DNA from: Cubamyces lactineus
Lineage: Eukaryota; Basidiomycota; Agaricomycetes; Polyporales; Polyporaceae
Assembly (NCBI GenBank): GCA_022376465.1
Contig: JACDTU010000028.1
Coordinates: 62,001 to 126,000 of the forward strand
Reading direction: 5' to 3'
DNA: 64,000 bases
The notes under the pieces are model-generated. The model saw nothing but the letters and a program-made list of their open reading frames with translations. It was not told the DNA's origin and ran no database searches. Shown here piece after piece: positions 43,984-57,352 of this stretch. How positions within the stretch are numbered: the stretch's first letter is position 1; the number at the start of each line of letters is the position of its first letter. A program made the translations under genes and the position numbers.

Positions 43984-46900
43984 ATGCCTCCGACGGATCC
44001 TCCTCTTGGTGCTCTCGTAGAGGTTCCTGCAGGTCGGGGCATCGTGAGATTTGCCGGAGCGACGTCTTTCTCTGCGGGAAAATGGATAGGTATTGAACTA
44101 TACGAACCTAATGGCAAGAACGACGGCTCTGTACAAGGCGTGAAGTACTTCAATTGTCGGCCAAACTATGGAGTCTTTGTTCGCCCGAGCCAGGTGAAGT
44201 TGATCTCTGTTGATCCAGAACCAGCGCCAGCACCTCCTGTAAGTCTTTGCCTTCTCTTGTAGTACATCTGAATTCAACATATAACAGCCTACCGTCGCGC
44301 GTGCAGTCGGTCACCAGCGCACAGGGAGTCTTTCTCGTACTCCGTCCGTTCGTTCCATACCTGCTTCGCCTCGAGCCGGCAGTCCCGCAAAGCCGTCAGC
44401 GTCCGCTCATGGCAATGGCAGCGCCCTCCTCTCCCCTTCCCGCCCTGCACGTCTTGGTTCACCAACAAAGCGCGTGCCTTCACTCACTTTGCAACCTCGC
44501 GCCTCTCTCGGCCGAACATCCTCAGCACAGGATCTACCTCACAGCCCAACTCTTGCTCGCAGTCGTACTGGCTCTCGAGAATCTCCCGCATTAGAGCCGT
44601 CGCCCAGGTTATTTCCGAAGCCACAAGCTACTCCTACTCACTCACCTCCTCATCCTCCGCCGCAACCCTCCGCTCTCAGGCACGCGTCTTCTCCGAAGCA
44701 AGATCCCCCCGCACCACCACCGCCTCAGCCTGAACCCGAGCCTGAAGCTGTTGAACCACAAGAGCCACCAACAGCGAGATCGCCATCACGTCCTCCCACA
44801 CCCGTAGTATGTATATCCACGCCCTATGCACTGGCACACGCGTAATCTTCCCAGCGAGTGGTGGTAGATGACTCTGAGCTGCAAGAGCTGCGCGCGAAGA
44901 TCCGCGTTCTGGAGGCCAAACGCGCGGACGACGCGCGGCATGTGCGCGAGCTCGAGACGCGTCTCAGCGAGGCAGAGTCCTTCGTTGCGCTTCGGCCCAA
45001 GTTGCAGGCAAAGCTGAACCAGCAGCAAACCGAGCTCATAGCGACGCGTCGGGAACTCGCTGATGCCCAGCAGCTCGCTCAACTGGCGGAAAGCCGCATT
45101 GTCGATGCGCAAGAGCAGCTAGAAATGGCTATGTTAGACAAGGAAATGGCGGAAGAACGCGCCGAGGTTGCGGAGGCAGACCTGGAAGAGGCCAAAGAGA
45201 AACTCGCTGTGCTTGAAGTCGAGCTGCAGGTTCTTCGAGATGGCGGTGGTATGTTACAAGGTGCCGTCTATTGCTGCTAGTTTCACTGAAACAGTTCCAG
45301 GCGGTGAGAGTGGTGGTGATCAAGCCGTGAAGCAATCCCTTGCGTATATACAGCTCGAGAAACAGAACGAGCGACTCAAGGAGGCATTGATCAGGTTTGT
45401 TAACGCCATGTTCACGTCTCTTCTTTAGTTGACACCGGCCTAGGCTCCGCGACATCGCTCAGGAAACGGAGCAAGAGCAGCGAAGACGCATCGCGGAGAT
45501 GGAGAAGGACGTCACTAGTTTGGATGACCTTCAGGGTAGGATAGGCTTTCACTCTCGTTTCAGGAGCCTGATGCTGAAGGCCGGCCGCTAGCACAATACG
45601 AGTCCACGCTCATCAAACTCCAGAACGCCGAGGTGCAGATCGAAGATCTCAAGGCGCAACTCGACGATGCACTCGGTGCAGAGGACCTACTCGTGCAGCT
45701 CACCGAGCGCAATCTCATGTTGGGCGAGGTCAGTTGCTCCTGCTGCTTCAGCTTGCATCTCACCTCACAATATTCCGTTACAGAAAATCGAGGAGATGCG
45801 CATCACGATCGAGGACTTGGAGGCGCTCAAGGAACTCAACGACGAGCTTGAGGAGAATCACGTTGAGACCGAGAAAGCCATGCAAGAAGAGATCGGTTGG
45901 TTCACAATCGAATGGTGCGATGGATGTATGCTCACCTACCACCCGCTATAGACGCCAAGGACGCGCAAATTCGTGATCAGGCCCGGAAGATCGAAGGCCT
46001 GGAGGAGGCGTGCCAAGATCTCGAGGGCACTATCGTCCAGTTCCGCGAGCTCGTGCTACAATTGCAGAAGTCAGTACCACTGTGTTCACTACCCTAGCTG
46101 AAGTTCGCTGATAATATGGAACAGCGAGCTCGACGCGCTCCGTACAGAGACTCAGACTGCACAACACGAGTCCGCCACAGCAGCATCTCAGACCGCCGCC
46201 ATGATGTCGTTGAACCTCAAGCTCCAGTCCTCTGCGTCCAAGAACCAAGCACGCCATATCGACCTCGAGGTCAAGAAGATCGAGGCACGGGAAGCGCGCG
46301 AGCTGCTCAACATCATCCAGCCGTACCTGCCGCAGATATACGTCGAGTCGGACATGGATGCGACGAACTGCTACCTGTTCTTCCAGCGTCTGGCGGCGAA
46401 GGTAGATCTCATCAACAGCGTCGTCGCGCAGATGCACAACTTGCCCGAGTCACTCAATGGGCCCGTATCAGATGTGCTCGTTGGAATTTGCGAGGTGAGT
46501 GTTTGGATGGACATGAAGTATACCTGTGTGATGCGACCCTTGTGCCGTCCAGATGAGAGGGCGTCTCTCCAGCCTATCGACAACCTGCAAGCGCTTCGCC
46601 GCAATCCTGCGCAAGTGCGACGTGGAAGCCTTCCTCAACATAGGTCGTATCTTCCCCGAAATCGCACCGATGGAGAAACGCATTGACATGCACATCGACC
46701 TGCTCCGGCGCGAAGAGTTCAGGGAACTCGAATGCGTCAGCGACGCTGCCAAGTAAGTCAATCTATGCTCCGTGCCAGCGGGTTACTCATCGCGAATCTG
46801 TGCACCGTATAGGATGCAGTCACAGTTCGACCATCTCTCCGAGACGTATTTCAACAACTTCGAGTTCGACCTCGGGGAGCGCGAGATGGGCTATGCTTTG

Positions 46901-48643
46901 TCGTTTGATCACGATCTCGAGATGTTCGCTGCTTCTGTCGGATTGATTAAGACCTCCGTCGAAGCCGTCCTCAAGGACAAGGGTAGGCTGCTGCCAAGTT
47001 TGGTTAACGCAAAATCTGACATTGTGGTAGATGTCGATGTCGAGCTCGGCAATATCGAGCCTGACCATGACTTTTTCGGTCCCCTTCAGAAGCTGCTCGA
47101 TCAGTCAAGAAGTGCCAAGGTCCTCTCGAAGTGAGTACTGCACCCACCACATGACGGAGACCTTGTTGCTGACTCACTCCATAGGAAGCTCACAAAACGA
47201 CTCGAGGAGCTCACACAGGAGTCGATGGCGCTCAAGCCCCATCTCATTCCTCAGTTGCAGGCGCTCAACAACACAGTGCCTGAGCTGGTAAACTTCGGTA
47301 TCTCCGTACGTGTCTGCTTGTTTCCGCGAATGATCCCATACTCACTGCCTCGCAGCTGGCTCAACTGGTCATGCCGCATATCAGCGACGTCCGCGCTGCC
47401 AAGTCCGCGTTCCAGCTGTCTACAGTCCTGTCGTTCGTGAAGCAGAGCGTCGATTCTACTGTGGGCAAGGGCCGGAACGACGACCTGTCCCCATGGGACG
47501 CTGTCAGCGAGTTCTTAAACCAAGTCATGCAAGACGCCGGCAAGATCGTGCCGCTCTCCCTAGAAGGAGAGAACACACTCAAGAGTAAGCGTCTCCTGCC
47601 GTAATTCCTGTGTAGAGCAGGGCTAACTTATGTCGTAGTCTCTGGGACGGCCCCGTGGGTGTCGCGTATCGACGAGATCAAGGCCGCGACGGCGATCAAC
47701 GTCGAGGCGGAGCGCAAGGTCGCGCAGCTCAACGACGAGATCCAGGCGCTCGCGCGGACGCTCAAGATCAAGGACCAGACGATCCAGGAGACGAACGTGA
47801 AGATCGAGCTGATGGAGCGCCGCATGGAGACGGTCAAGAAGCAGGCGGACGCAATCACCGACCTCGAGAACGAGCTCAACAAGGCGCGCAAGCAGGAGCG
47901 CGCGTACGAAGAGGCAATGGAGCAGCTCCAGGCGGACCTCGATGCGCTCGAGCAGGACAACGCCAAGCTCAAGGCGCTCGCGAACAACCCGGAGAGGCAG
48001 GGTGAGTGCGCGCGCTGTGGACTTGTTGGACGCGGAGTGTTGATAGAGTGCAACAGCTTCAACAACCCAGGCCGTAGAAGCAGAGAGCGTTCCTACAGAG
48101 GGCAATTTGGAGACTTCTTACCTACTGGAGCAGGTACGTGCTATGAATTCGGACACAATCTTAACAAGGCGCTCACATGAACCTCAGTTGGACGCTTTGC
48201 GCGGCACCGTCCGTTTTCTGCGCTCGGAGAACTCCTTTCTCAAGGGTCAAGACCTGCTCAAGGAAATCGAGTCCCTTCCCGAACTCCCCGAACCTTTCCC
48301 TCGCGAGCCCACACCTCCGCTCGTTCCCTCCACGCTCTCCGACTCGGACTCGGACTCGGACTCGGACGACGAGGTGCGCGGTCCACGCACGCTCCGGGAC
48401 CTCGCCGTGGAGTCCAAGCTGCTGTACCGCGAGGTGATCAAGTACACCTCGTCGCCGCGCGTCGTCGATCTCTCCGTCCTGCGCGCGAAACGCGAGAACG
48501 GCGGCCATGGGCCCGCGAAGGGCTGGATGCCGCGCAAGAAGATGCCGGCGTACCAGCTGCTCGAGCGCAAGATGCAGGGCGAGCGACTGGGCAAGCGGCT
48601 GAAGGGCCTGTTGGAGATGACGAGTCATATGGCGACGGAGTGA
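43984..48643 (+). CDS. Dynactin subunit 1 (p150Glued family)
   Basis: Links dynein to microtubules and cargo. Residues 1 to about 80 form a CAP-Gly domain with GRGIVRFAGATSFSAGKWIG, GKNDGSVQGVKYF and NYGVFVRPSQVK. A long Ser/Pro linker follows, then coiled coil 1 (ELQELRAKIRVLEAKRADD and on) from about 44866, a second coil past 45345, the conserved dynactin domain (NIIQPYLPQIYVESDMDATN, AQMHNLPESLNGPVSD, YFNNFEFDLGERE) around 46300-46900, and a late coiled coil at 47660-48000. A (Ser-Asp) repeat from a 6 bp tandem motif sits near 48340-48372. The C-terminus contains LLYREVIKYTSSPRVVDLS. About 13 or more short introns. Intact, about 1,250 residues. Confidence 0.96.
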
Positions 48644-48949
48644 GGAGTGTTACGTTACGTTAGATATCCCTATGTCCGCCTCGATATCCTAGGGACCCGT
48701 TTATTGCTATACCCGCATGTCATTCTACCATTTCTCATGTATATGCACCATTTCTTTTCCTTGGAGAGTTCCCGGTTCCATGATTAGTGCAAAGGAGAGA
48801 CGTTATAATTCTTTTCCAACGGCAGCATGGTTACAACAGGTCGGTCATGTTCTACATTGTAAAAATAAAGGGTCGCGAGGATGTGAGAGATGAACGCGGC
48901 GATAACGAGATAGATAAACATGCAGATTGCCTTTTGGCAGTCCGGAGAT
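48644..48949. other. Convergent 3' intergenic region
   Basis: 306 bp between the dynactin stop and the stop of the acidic protein gene. AT-rich, no gene. Confidence 0.5.
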
Positions 48950-49576
48950 TCATACTTCTTCCTCCTCGTCCTCTTTCGCATGGTCCGCTGCGGTTCTTGC
49001 CCTCTTCGAGACTCCCTCCTCGGCCTCCTGGAACTCGCCGTAGTCCCCTGAGATCTTGCCGTCTCCGGAGGGCTCCTCGTCCTCCTCGCGGCCACGCTTC
49101 GTGCCAGCGGTCGGTGTCACTGGCTCGATGTTATCGGCTTCACCGTTCTCTTGGTATTCATCATCTTCGTCTTCATCTTCCTCGTCACCGTCAGCAGCAG
49201 CTCCCTGGAAGGCCGGGCATTAGCTTGGAACTAGCATGAGGAACTTGAATGGCTTACCTCGCCGCCGAGAAGGAGTGCAGTCAGAGACCCTTGTCGGTCC
49301 TGTAGTACAACGCACGCGTTCAGGGATTACTCTGAGGTACACCAAACCTACGGGCGCGTCTTACTTGTGCCGGTTCCTCCCCCTCGTCCTCGTCGCCCTC
49401 TTCTTCTTCCTCACCTTCGAACGCTCCGCTGTCTCCTTCCTCGTCCTGCAAAGCGCGTTGGTTAGTCACGACCCCCGTCTGAAAGCGCGATTATCCACCT
49501 CAACCTCGTACTCGTCGCTCTCCTCGCCCTCGTCAATCTCGGGCTCTTCTACGGGGTCTACCGGGTTCTTAGACAT
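48950..49576 (-). CDS. Small, highly acidic nuclear-type protein
   Basis: Four exons assemble to about 135 residues. The start is the ATG at 49574-49576 (MSKNPVDPVEEPEIDEGEES). Two Glu/Asp runs flank a short conserved-looking hydrophobic core, DRQGSLTALLLGGEGAAADG. The C-terminal part has a possible nuclear signal (GTKRGREEDEE and VSKRARTAADH) and ends DEEEV. An acidic protein with basic nuclear-signal patches suggests a histone chaperone or nuclear assembly factor, but I recognise no defined domain, so function is inference. The frame stays open through all exons. Confidence 0.72.
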
Positions 49577-50041
49577 GTTCCTTTTGGGGACGGGGCACTT
49601 CTAGTTCGGGCTATCGACGGAGTTGGGAGAGAGGGGTGAGCTTATCCAGCGGGCACAACGGGGGACAGCGCGGGGGCAGGTCTAGGCGGTGGGGGCGAAG
49701 ATGGTGGCGGTTCGAACGGGGGAGGGAACTGGCAGCGAACGTTGCTGGGTATGATTGGTGGGCGGAGTCGCCGGATGGATGTTGTAGTCCAAGACAGGCA
49801 TATCCCCCTGCTTGCATAAGACTCCCACTCCCCTCCCTCCATTCTCGGCACTTGCCCACCACGGCCTCGCTCTCCCTTAGCTCTCTGCACCTGCGCGCGC
49901 CCACAATGTGTGCAGCTCAGGCATAGGTAGCAATAAGATAGGATGTGTGTACTGAAGCACATAGATGCGTCGTCTAAATGTCCATGGGTATCTAAAACAG
50001 TCGTGATATATGAGGGCGAAAGCAAAGGGGCAGAGCTACGT
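49577..50041. other. Intergenic region
   Basis: Between the start of the acidic protein gene and the 3' end of the ABC transporter gene. Contains a G-rich tract (49660-49740) and no recognised gene. Confidence 0.4.
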
Positions 50042-53000
50042 TCAGAATATCTTCCACCACCGCTTCTTCTTCTCCCTATCCTCCTCCAGCACGTTGTTTT
50101 CCCTGATGACCTTCAGGAACACGCTCTCCAGCGTCGCCCGCTCCACCGTGTACTCTGCGAAGTTTCCGCGCGATAGGATGGCAAAGAGCTGGGCAAGGGA
50201 CATGCCGCCGCCGATAGGTACCTCAAAGCGCGTCGCGACGTCATCTGCCATCCGTGCACCTGGGATCTGCGCCATGAGCTCCTGGGCATGCATGATTTCT
50301 TCACGCGTGCGGCACGAGAAGTGGACTTCATACGTCGCATAGCGTTCGACCAGAGAATCCGTCGTCCCGACAGCTACGGGGTACCTCGCGTCAGTAAACG
50401 GTAACACGAAGTGATCCGCGGAACAGCTCACCAAGCATCTTCTTTGCCAATATACCAACCTTGTTGGCGAGAGCTGACGCTTCCTCCATGGAGTCTGGAT
50501 AGGATGCTCAGCACTGTGTGCTCATGGCATTCTGTAGTCTAACTTACGGGTAGTGATGACGATAGCCTTCCCGACTGCGACGTTGCGGAGAGTGCCCCAC
50601 ATGTCGCGCTTCATCTTCGCGTCGATGCCCGTCGAGAACTCGTCGATCAGTACGACCGAAGGGTTTCCTGGAGCTCCACATCAGCCGCCTGTACAGATCC
50701 ATCGAGAACCAACTTGCCTATGAGGGCGATAGCCAAGGACAGCTTGCGCTGATTCCCTCCGGACAGCTTACTCGCGAGCCGGTCCGCATACATGTGCAAA
50801 GATGCCGCATGCATAAGCTTCTCTACGTTATTCTGCAGCTCCTCGCCGCGGTACAGGCCCTTCAGGCGACCGTAGACGAGCAGGTGCTCGCGCACGGTCA
50901 GCTGCGAGTCGATGGCCGTGAACTGTGGGCACACCCCGAGAGATAACCTGGCAGACCGAGGGTGATGCACGATGGAGATCCCGTTGATGAAAACGTCTCC
51001 CTGGTCCGGTATCACATCTCCGCCTGCATAGTTGTGTTAGTAGATACACTCCTCAACTCAATGAGAACACGCACGAATGATGTTGAAGGTTGTGGTCTTG
51101 CCTGCACCGTTGGGACCTAGCAGCGCGAAGATCGTGTCTTGAGAAACACCAAAGCTGACATTGTCCACCACCCGGTTCGACGCCTTCCCAAAGGCTTTGA
51201 CGATGTTCAACACCCGCAGAGCGTCAGCAGAGTCAGACACAACCGCAGCTTCGTCATCAACATCCTTGCCCGCAACCTTCCCAGGCAATGCTGCTGCCGA
51301 GTCGTCGACAGCGTCCGCCTGGGGTGACGCCGCCCTCTTGCGCGGACGGGTGATCTTGCGTGGAAGCAGGGAACCAGAGTCGGCCCAAACGAGGATGGCG
51401 AATAAAGCGAAGCCGTAGAGGAATAGGTATAGGATCGGTCCGCCGTATCGAGATATGTCCCCGAGTGAGGACGCTGTGACCGGGTGCGTTCCGTCGCATA
51501 GGAGGGAGAACAGGTTGACCGAAACGAAGGACGCGCGCAGCTAGTATGAGTGGGGAGTGGTGGGCTGTGTACGCTACTGATATGAATTGGCTAAAACTTA
51601 CAGCGCTTGCAACCGGCGCGAGAACTGACATGGTGTAGTCTGGCGTTGGGCTTGAGTATGAGAGACTAGGTTCGGATGCTGCATAATAGACTCACGAATG
51701 ATTGTCAGGTCCTTTCCCGCGTCCGAGGTCTTGGCGTAGGTGAGAACGAGTAGATAAGCCGCAAGATACAGCTAGATCCCCTTGGTTCAACGGATGATCT
51801 AAGGCATATGGGCACCTGCGACGACGTACCACAAACATGATGACCTGGTAGCCAGCGGACAATGCGAACGCCGCAAGTGGCGAGGCGACCATGAGCGAGA
51901 CACAGTACGAGAACAACGCGCCGACAATCCCGTAAAGCACGAGCACTACCCACTGCGCACAATACGTCAGCGCCTCAATCTACAGCATATGCCGAAGACG
52001 TTGAATGCGACTTACGAAGAACCCAAGGCCGTGGAACTGGTTGGTAGCGGCGGCAAAGATTACGACGATCAGCGTAGCATTGATCACGCCTACGATCGAG
52101 TCGAACAGGAGATGTCCCAGCCAAAGACCAATCGGATCGGACAGCCCATTTGACAGCTGCATCGCCTGGACTGACGAGCGACGCTCCTTCGCTACATACA
52201 ACGAGAAGAACGCTGGGTACACCGCCTGCATAGCAAGCATTAGCTCAGCTGCCCACAACAAAGGCAAGGAAAGGAAGAACGAACCATAGCAGCACCAAAG
52301 AACGCGACCCATTTCAGCGCGACCAACGTCCCCGCAGCGATCCCCGGGAACGCTTGGTAGTTCGCCAAGATCAGACTAGGGCTGTCCGCCGTGCGCCCCG
52401 TCGCGTTCAGCGCCTGGTTATACAAGATGTTCGACGCGAGGTTCAGCATGACGAGCCCCGTGAACCCAGGGGGCGTCGCCTCCCACGCGACCAACGCCTC
52501 GCCAGACTGCGGGTCGACCGAGACGCCCCCAAAGGACTGATTGCGGAACGTCTGGTCAATGGTCTGCACGAACGTCGCCTGGTCCGGAATATTGTCGACC
52601 AAGAGCGAACGCGTGGTGTTCCCAAGGGCCGTGATGATACCAGGAGGAGATGCCAAAACGCGCGACTGGAGAGCGAACTCGGTGACGAACCCCAGCGGCG
52701 AGTCTGGGAGGTATACAGGTGTGGTGGGCACGCTGCGGAACGTCCGCACACATGTCTGCGCGCGGTTGCTGAGGAAGAAGATTGGAACGCAGGACCCGGC
52801 GACGCCCACGAGGAGGGCGAGGCAGGGCGTGAGCCAGCTCCGGCGCGCGATGAGCACGCGTTTGTGGAAGATCGTCAGTGCCTGACTGAGGGGAGAGCGA
52901 CGCCGGCCGTTCGTCAGCTCCAAGACAGGTGGAGTCGGGGTTGGGGACGTGGACAACGATGGTGTCTCCGCTGAACCTGACTTCTCGAGTTCCTTGTCCT

Positions 53001-55992
53001 CATTCCGTGTGTCGTCGTGCATCAGCCCCAGGAAGATGTCCTCAATGGACGTGCCCATGACAGAGTACGACGACACTCCATAAGCATCCTGATTGTCTTC
53101 CACGAGGGACAGAACTTCTTGCACAACAGCAGCATCCTTGAGCTTGAGGTGGTAGGAAACCTCGTGAGGTGCAGATGTCGATGTATACGTAAGTGGTGCA
53201 ATCGTCCGTATACGGTCCAGGAGCTCAGTCTGGTGGCCGACGCTATGCTTCTCGGAATGTTCACCTTCTTGTTTGAAGGATACGTTTACTGTGTACCCTT
53301 CTCCTAAAGTGGACTTCAGAGCTACTGGAGTGCCGTGAGCGACGAGCTTCCCCGGTGCAGCAAGGACGGCAATTGTGTCCGCCAACAAATCAGCTTCGTC
53401 AAGGAACTGTCCGAGATGGTGAGCCAAAGGGTAACAAGTAGTGAACGCGGAACTCACATGAGTTGTGAAGACGACAGTGCGCTCATTCTTCACCGAGCTG
53501 AGCGTACGCCAGAGAGCTCGGCGAGATAAAGGGTCCACACCAGACGTACACTGATAGGAGGTCAGCACCTAACACCTACCAAGCTAACGACTTGCCATAC
53601 CTCATCGACCAAGATGACTATCGCAGACATAAGCAACTCGCCATAATTTGACATCAGATGATCACGCACCCTTCGAACCTCCAATCAGCCCAATAGCCAA
53701 CTGAAGCTTCCTCTTCTGACCACCACTCAGCGCATTCGCGTTGTAGTGTATCTTCTTGCCCAGGTCGCAGTCCTTCAACAACTGCTCGATGTCATCTTCC
53801 TCCGAATGCGTGTCTGCGCGTTTAACCGCACGCCAGACACGTAATGTCTGGTAGCACGTCAGCTCTGGGAAGAGGACGTTCTTCTGCGGGACGATCCCGA
53901 TGGTCCCGCGCGGTGGGCGCTCAACCCCTCCTTCAAAGAGGACAGAGCCGCGGGTGCGCCCGAGAAGGCCGGCAAGGATAGACATCGTCGTCGATTTCCC
54001 AGCACTGACAAGTATCAGCGACCGTAAAGCCACACATGACGTATTTCGCATTTCGACGTACCCATTCGACCCAAGCAAGACGTATATACCGTACTTCGGA
54101 ATCTCAAGGCTCAGATCCGACACGGCTGTGACCAGGCTCTTCTCCCCCTTGAATAAAGACGTCTTGAAGTCCTTCCCCAAATTACGTATTGATATCGCGA
54201 TGTCTGGCCCAATGGTCGGTACACCGTCCTCTGAAGTCGCTTTCCTCCGGCGGAACCACGAGCGATTAGACGGGTTGCGTGCGTCATACAGCCTGCGTTC
54301 CCATAATACCGCCAGCCAGGGCCATAGGAAGACGTCGATCTATACATTCCGATGAGCGGGCGAGGAGAGAATGGAGCTCAGAACGTACAATGGCAGCGAT
54401 GATCAATGGCAGCAACCTCAACGCGTTGTCGGGGTCGGGCTGGGTCACGCTTGTCGTAATCTGGTGCGCCTCGAAACCGCATACAGCCCGGATGGCAAAG
54501 ATGTAAAATCCAGGCGGGAAGATGAGCGAGAAAACGAACGCTGCCCCCGTACTCGCACGCGAGAAGACCAGCGCCAGTATCGCGAAGACAATTGCCAAAA
54601 ACGTCGACGAGACAGCCGCGAGCTGAGGACTTTTCCCGAAAGGCGTTGCGACAAAGAAAGACCAGCTCGCGAGTGTGAAGCCGAGCAGCAAGTGAATGAC
54701 GATGACGAGCCCGACGTTCGTTGCCGTGAAGATGCGGAAGTGCCAGATGATGGCGACAATGATCCATGCCGGCAGATATGCTAGGGATATGCTGACGTGC
54801 CAGGACCTACATTAGCTGTTCTGTCAGCGTGATTGAACCCACGAGACGTCGTCTGAAGTTTGCGTACAGTATACGCGCAGAGTCCATGAGGCCCATCGCT
54901 TTGAGATGAGCGGTTAAGAGGTTAGCTCTCTCACCGCCGAAAGAGCCCGGAAGTTGATACGCAATCCCAACATAGCAGATAAACCTGTGATGCTGTGAGG
55001 TTGAGCAGCCGGCCCGAAGTGTAGTCTACGCACAATGCCAGCACCAGCAGCGTCCGCAGTCCACGAATATAGCCTGCAAATGTAATCAATACAGGATTCG
55101 CTCGGAAACTGGGAGCGCACGTACTCAGACGGATATCCGTGAACTGTTCATCGTTGGTCTCCTGCGTGAACGGCCATTCCTGGGGTGTCTGAGGGGCAGT
55201 GCCTGTCTGCAGTTCTATAATAGCCTAAAAGTGTGCTAGCGTGAGTAATACTCCTCGCACCTTCATTACCTACCGCGATGATACCTACACTGTCAATAGC
55301 CCACTGTAGGGGAAGAATACGCTTCTCATAGTCGCTTGTATGCTTGGTGACGTCGATATGAAATAGGCCTCCGTCCGCTCTAAGTGTGTAATTGAGGGGC
55401 AACGTCCCGTCCGGGCCTGGGAGCGAGTTGAACGCGACGGCGGCAAAGCACTCCGAGAACAAATTGAAGTTCTGCGGACAAGCCTCTGGTATATCTTCAG
55501 GAGACGAAAGCTGTCGCACGTTGTTTAGTTGCTTGCTGCTGAAGTCGCGCGTGATGTGGGCGATGATGTCGTGTGCAGAAGGATTCGTCCCGGTGCCGTT
55601 CGTGCCGTCGGCCCAGATGAGTGCGAGGGAGCCATCATACACGTCCTGAAGCTTTGGTACTGGGATCGCAGTTCCTAGACCATACTGCGGAGGCGTAAGG
55701 GGCTTGAGGTGGGCACACGAGGAGTCCGCTGCGGTGCACTCACATTGTTGGGCTTGTTCAGGAACAGCTGGGCAACGGCCAAGAAGATACCGTACGCAAC
55801 AGGCATGATGAAGCATCTCAGGAGGTTCAGCTACGTTTCCATCCGTTTGCGCATGAAAGCGAGGGTTGTGGTAACATGAGCTCGTTCCGTGGGCCCTCAA
55901 TGAGAGGAGTAACGCACCCATGGATGCTTGGACATCACAATCCAGTTCTTCCAAAACAGCACCCCAGACTGCCTGAAGAAGAGACCCGCCAT
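50042..55992 (-). CDS. Full-length ABCA-family ABC transporter
   Basis: ATP-driven membrane transporter of the ABCA class, whose members usually move lipids. From ATG 55990-55992 (MAGLFFRQSGVLFWKNW) the order is membrane segment, large lumenal loop (YGLGTAIPVPKLQDVYDG), membrane bundle, nucleotide-binding domain 1 (LLGSNG joined to AGKSTTMS across an intron near 54008-54060, signature LSGGQKRKLQLAIGLIGG, Walker B ILVDECTSGVDP), second loop and membrane bundle (52,000-52,900), and domain 2 (LLGPNGAGKTTTFNIIR, LSGGNQRKLSLAIALIG, VLIDEFSTGID). The C-terminus TVERATLESVFLKVIREN is typical of the class. Two complete cassettes and about 1,650 residues. An upstream frame (56157) would extend the N-terminus, but it begins in repeated sequence and I prefer 55992. 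Confidence 0.94.
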
Positions 55993-56938
55993 GCTGGCAC
56001 TTCCAATGACCCACGAGCAGAACCCGAGCAAGTGTCCACAAGCTAGTAACTTTGATCCACAAGCTGAGTCCAAGGAAGGTTTCGAAGGCTGGTAGTTACT
56101 AGTAACTTTGATTCCTAAGGAGGTGGACAAGACGAGAAGCTCCCGGGCTCTTGACAAGCGGCGGTTGCTTTAAGGACGATTAAAAACGCATAGCCCTGCA
56201 CAGTATCCCTTCCACGCGCAGCAGATGGAACGAGCGGGTGAGAAGAAATGTCGAAGGAGTGGTAAGCAGGAGGAAGGCACGGGTGTGCCTTCCTCCAGTG
56301 CGCCGGCAACAGTCGCCGAGGAAGCCGACGGATCTGCCATCTGCCATTCCTGAGCGTATAGGCGCCTGCAGACATGTTTTGCCACCACCAATCGGAGGCC
56401 TGCATGCGGCTGTTGGCAACGTTCACTCCAGAACTTATGAAGACGCGTAGCAGCCCCACCTGTCTAGTGACATTTTGGCTACCTGATATAGCGCGAAAGT
56501 GCCGTGGGAAGAGTGACGCTGAGCTGTGAATCTGGCCTGTACCGTGTCAGCGTCCTGTACAACAGACGCTGAAAGACTTCATGACGCTTTGCAGGACTGT
56601 ACTTGGGCGGCACAGATGATCACAAATATATACAAGAGGCCGGAGACGTTCTAGAAATAGTGACTCGGTTCAACGATACACAAGGAAATGGCCTTGTTTT
56701 CAGAGAGGATTACATGCCATGATGCAACGCGTGTCGTCAGTGCACGTGACCGCGACACACAGGACACGATCGGACAGGCAGAGGCTCCCGCGAAACGAGC
56801 GAAACGCGTCCCTTCTCTTACAACCAAGGTCTTGGGCCCGTCATCACCCGCTTCAAGAACTCACGCATCCCTTATGCACGCCAGAACATCCGCAAAGGTC
56901 CGTGCATATCGAGTACGACCGGACGTGAGGACTCAGCG
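55993..56938. other. Divergent region between the ABC transporter and Swi5
   Basis: No gene recognised. A direct repeat of the word ctagtaactttgat occurs at about 56043 and 56099, just upstream of the transporter ATG. Frames in 56688-56966 are out of register with Swi5. Confidence 0.4.
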
Positions 56939-57352
56939 ATGCTTCAGGCCCAGCAGGCCCGCATAGAAGCGCTGCAAGCGGAGATCAACGAGCTCCAGAA
57001 GATACTTGGGTACGGATCCTTGGCCTCTGCTTAGCTTGGTCTGAACTGATGGAGCCCCTATAGAGAGGATGACAACGCCGAGCAGATCGTCTCGCACCAT
57101 ATCAAGCTTTTACACAGGTACAACGAAGCTAAGGACGCGACACAGGTGCACACATTTCCCCGAACGACTTTGATCCTCATCATTCTAATGAGTCGTTGTA
57201 CGACAGATTCTCATAGGAAAGGTAAGCTGTGCCTCAAATCTGAGGGGAAATTATCGAGTACGAATAATCACGCATATATCCAGCTTGCCACCTACCGGCA
57301 GACGACAATACGGCAAATACACAATGACTACGGTCTTACCGATGAGGACTAG
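56939..57352 (+). CDS. Swi5/Sae3-type recombination mediator
   Basis: Small coiled-coil partner of Sfr1/Mei5 that assists Rad51/Dmc1 strand exchange. The protein is about 80 residues: MLQAQQARIEALQAEINELQ, then GEDDNAEQIVSHHIKLLHRY, NEAKDATQ, ILIGK, LATYRQTTIRQIHNDYG and LTDED. Four exons are needed, one being a 15-nt micro-exon (57207-57221, ILIGK) between introns with good GT and AG ends. The last exon is 57284-57352. The YNEAKD and (I/L)G blocks are the family hallmark. The ATG at 56939 is the only one in frame after a stop upstream. Length fits fission-yeast Swi5. Confidence 0.85.

Noticed and set aside
56063..56157. Upstream extension of the ABC transporter N-terminus
   Set aside because: The added sequence covers short repeats and has no membrane or cytosolic motif of the family; the ATG at 55992 opens directly into the conserved FWKNW block.
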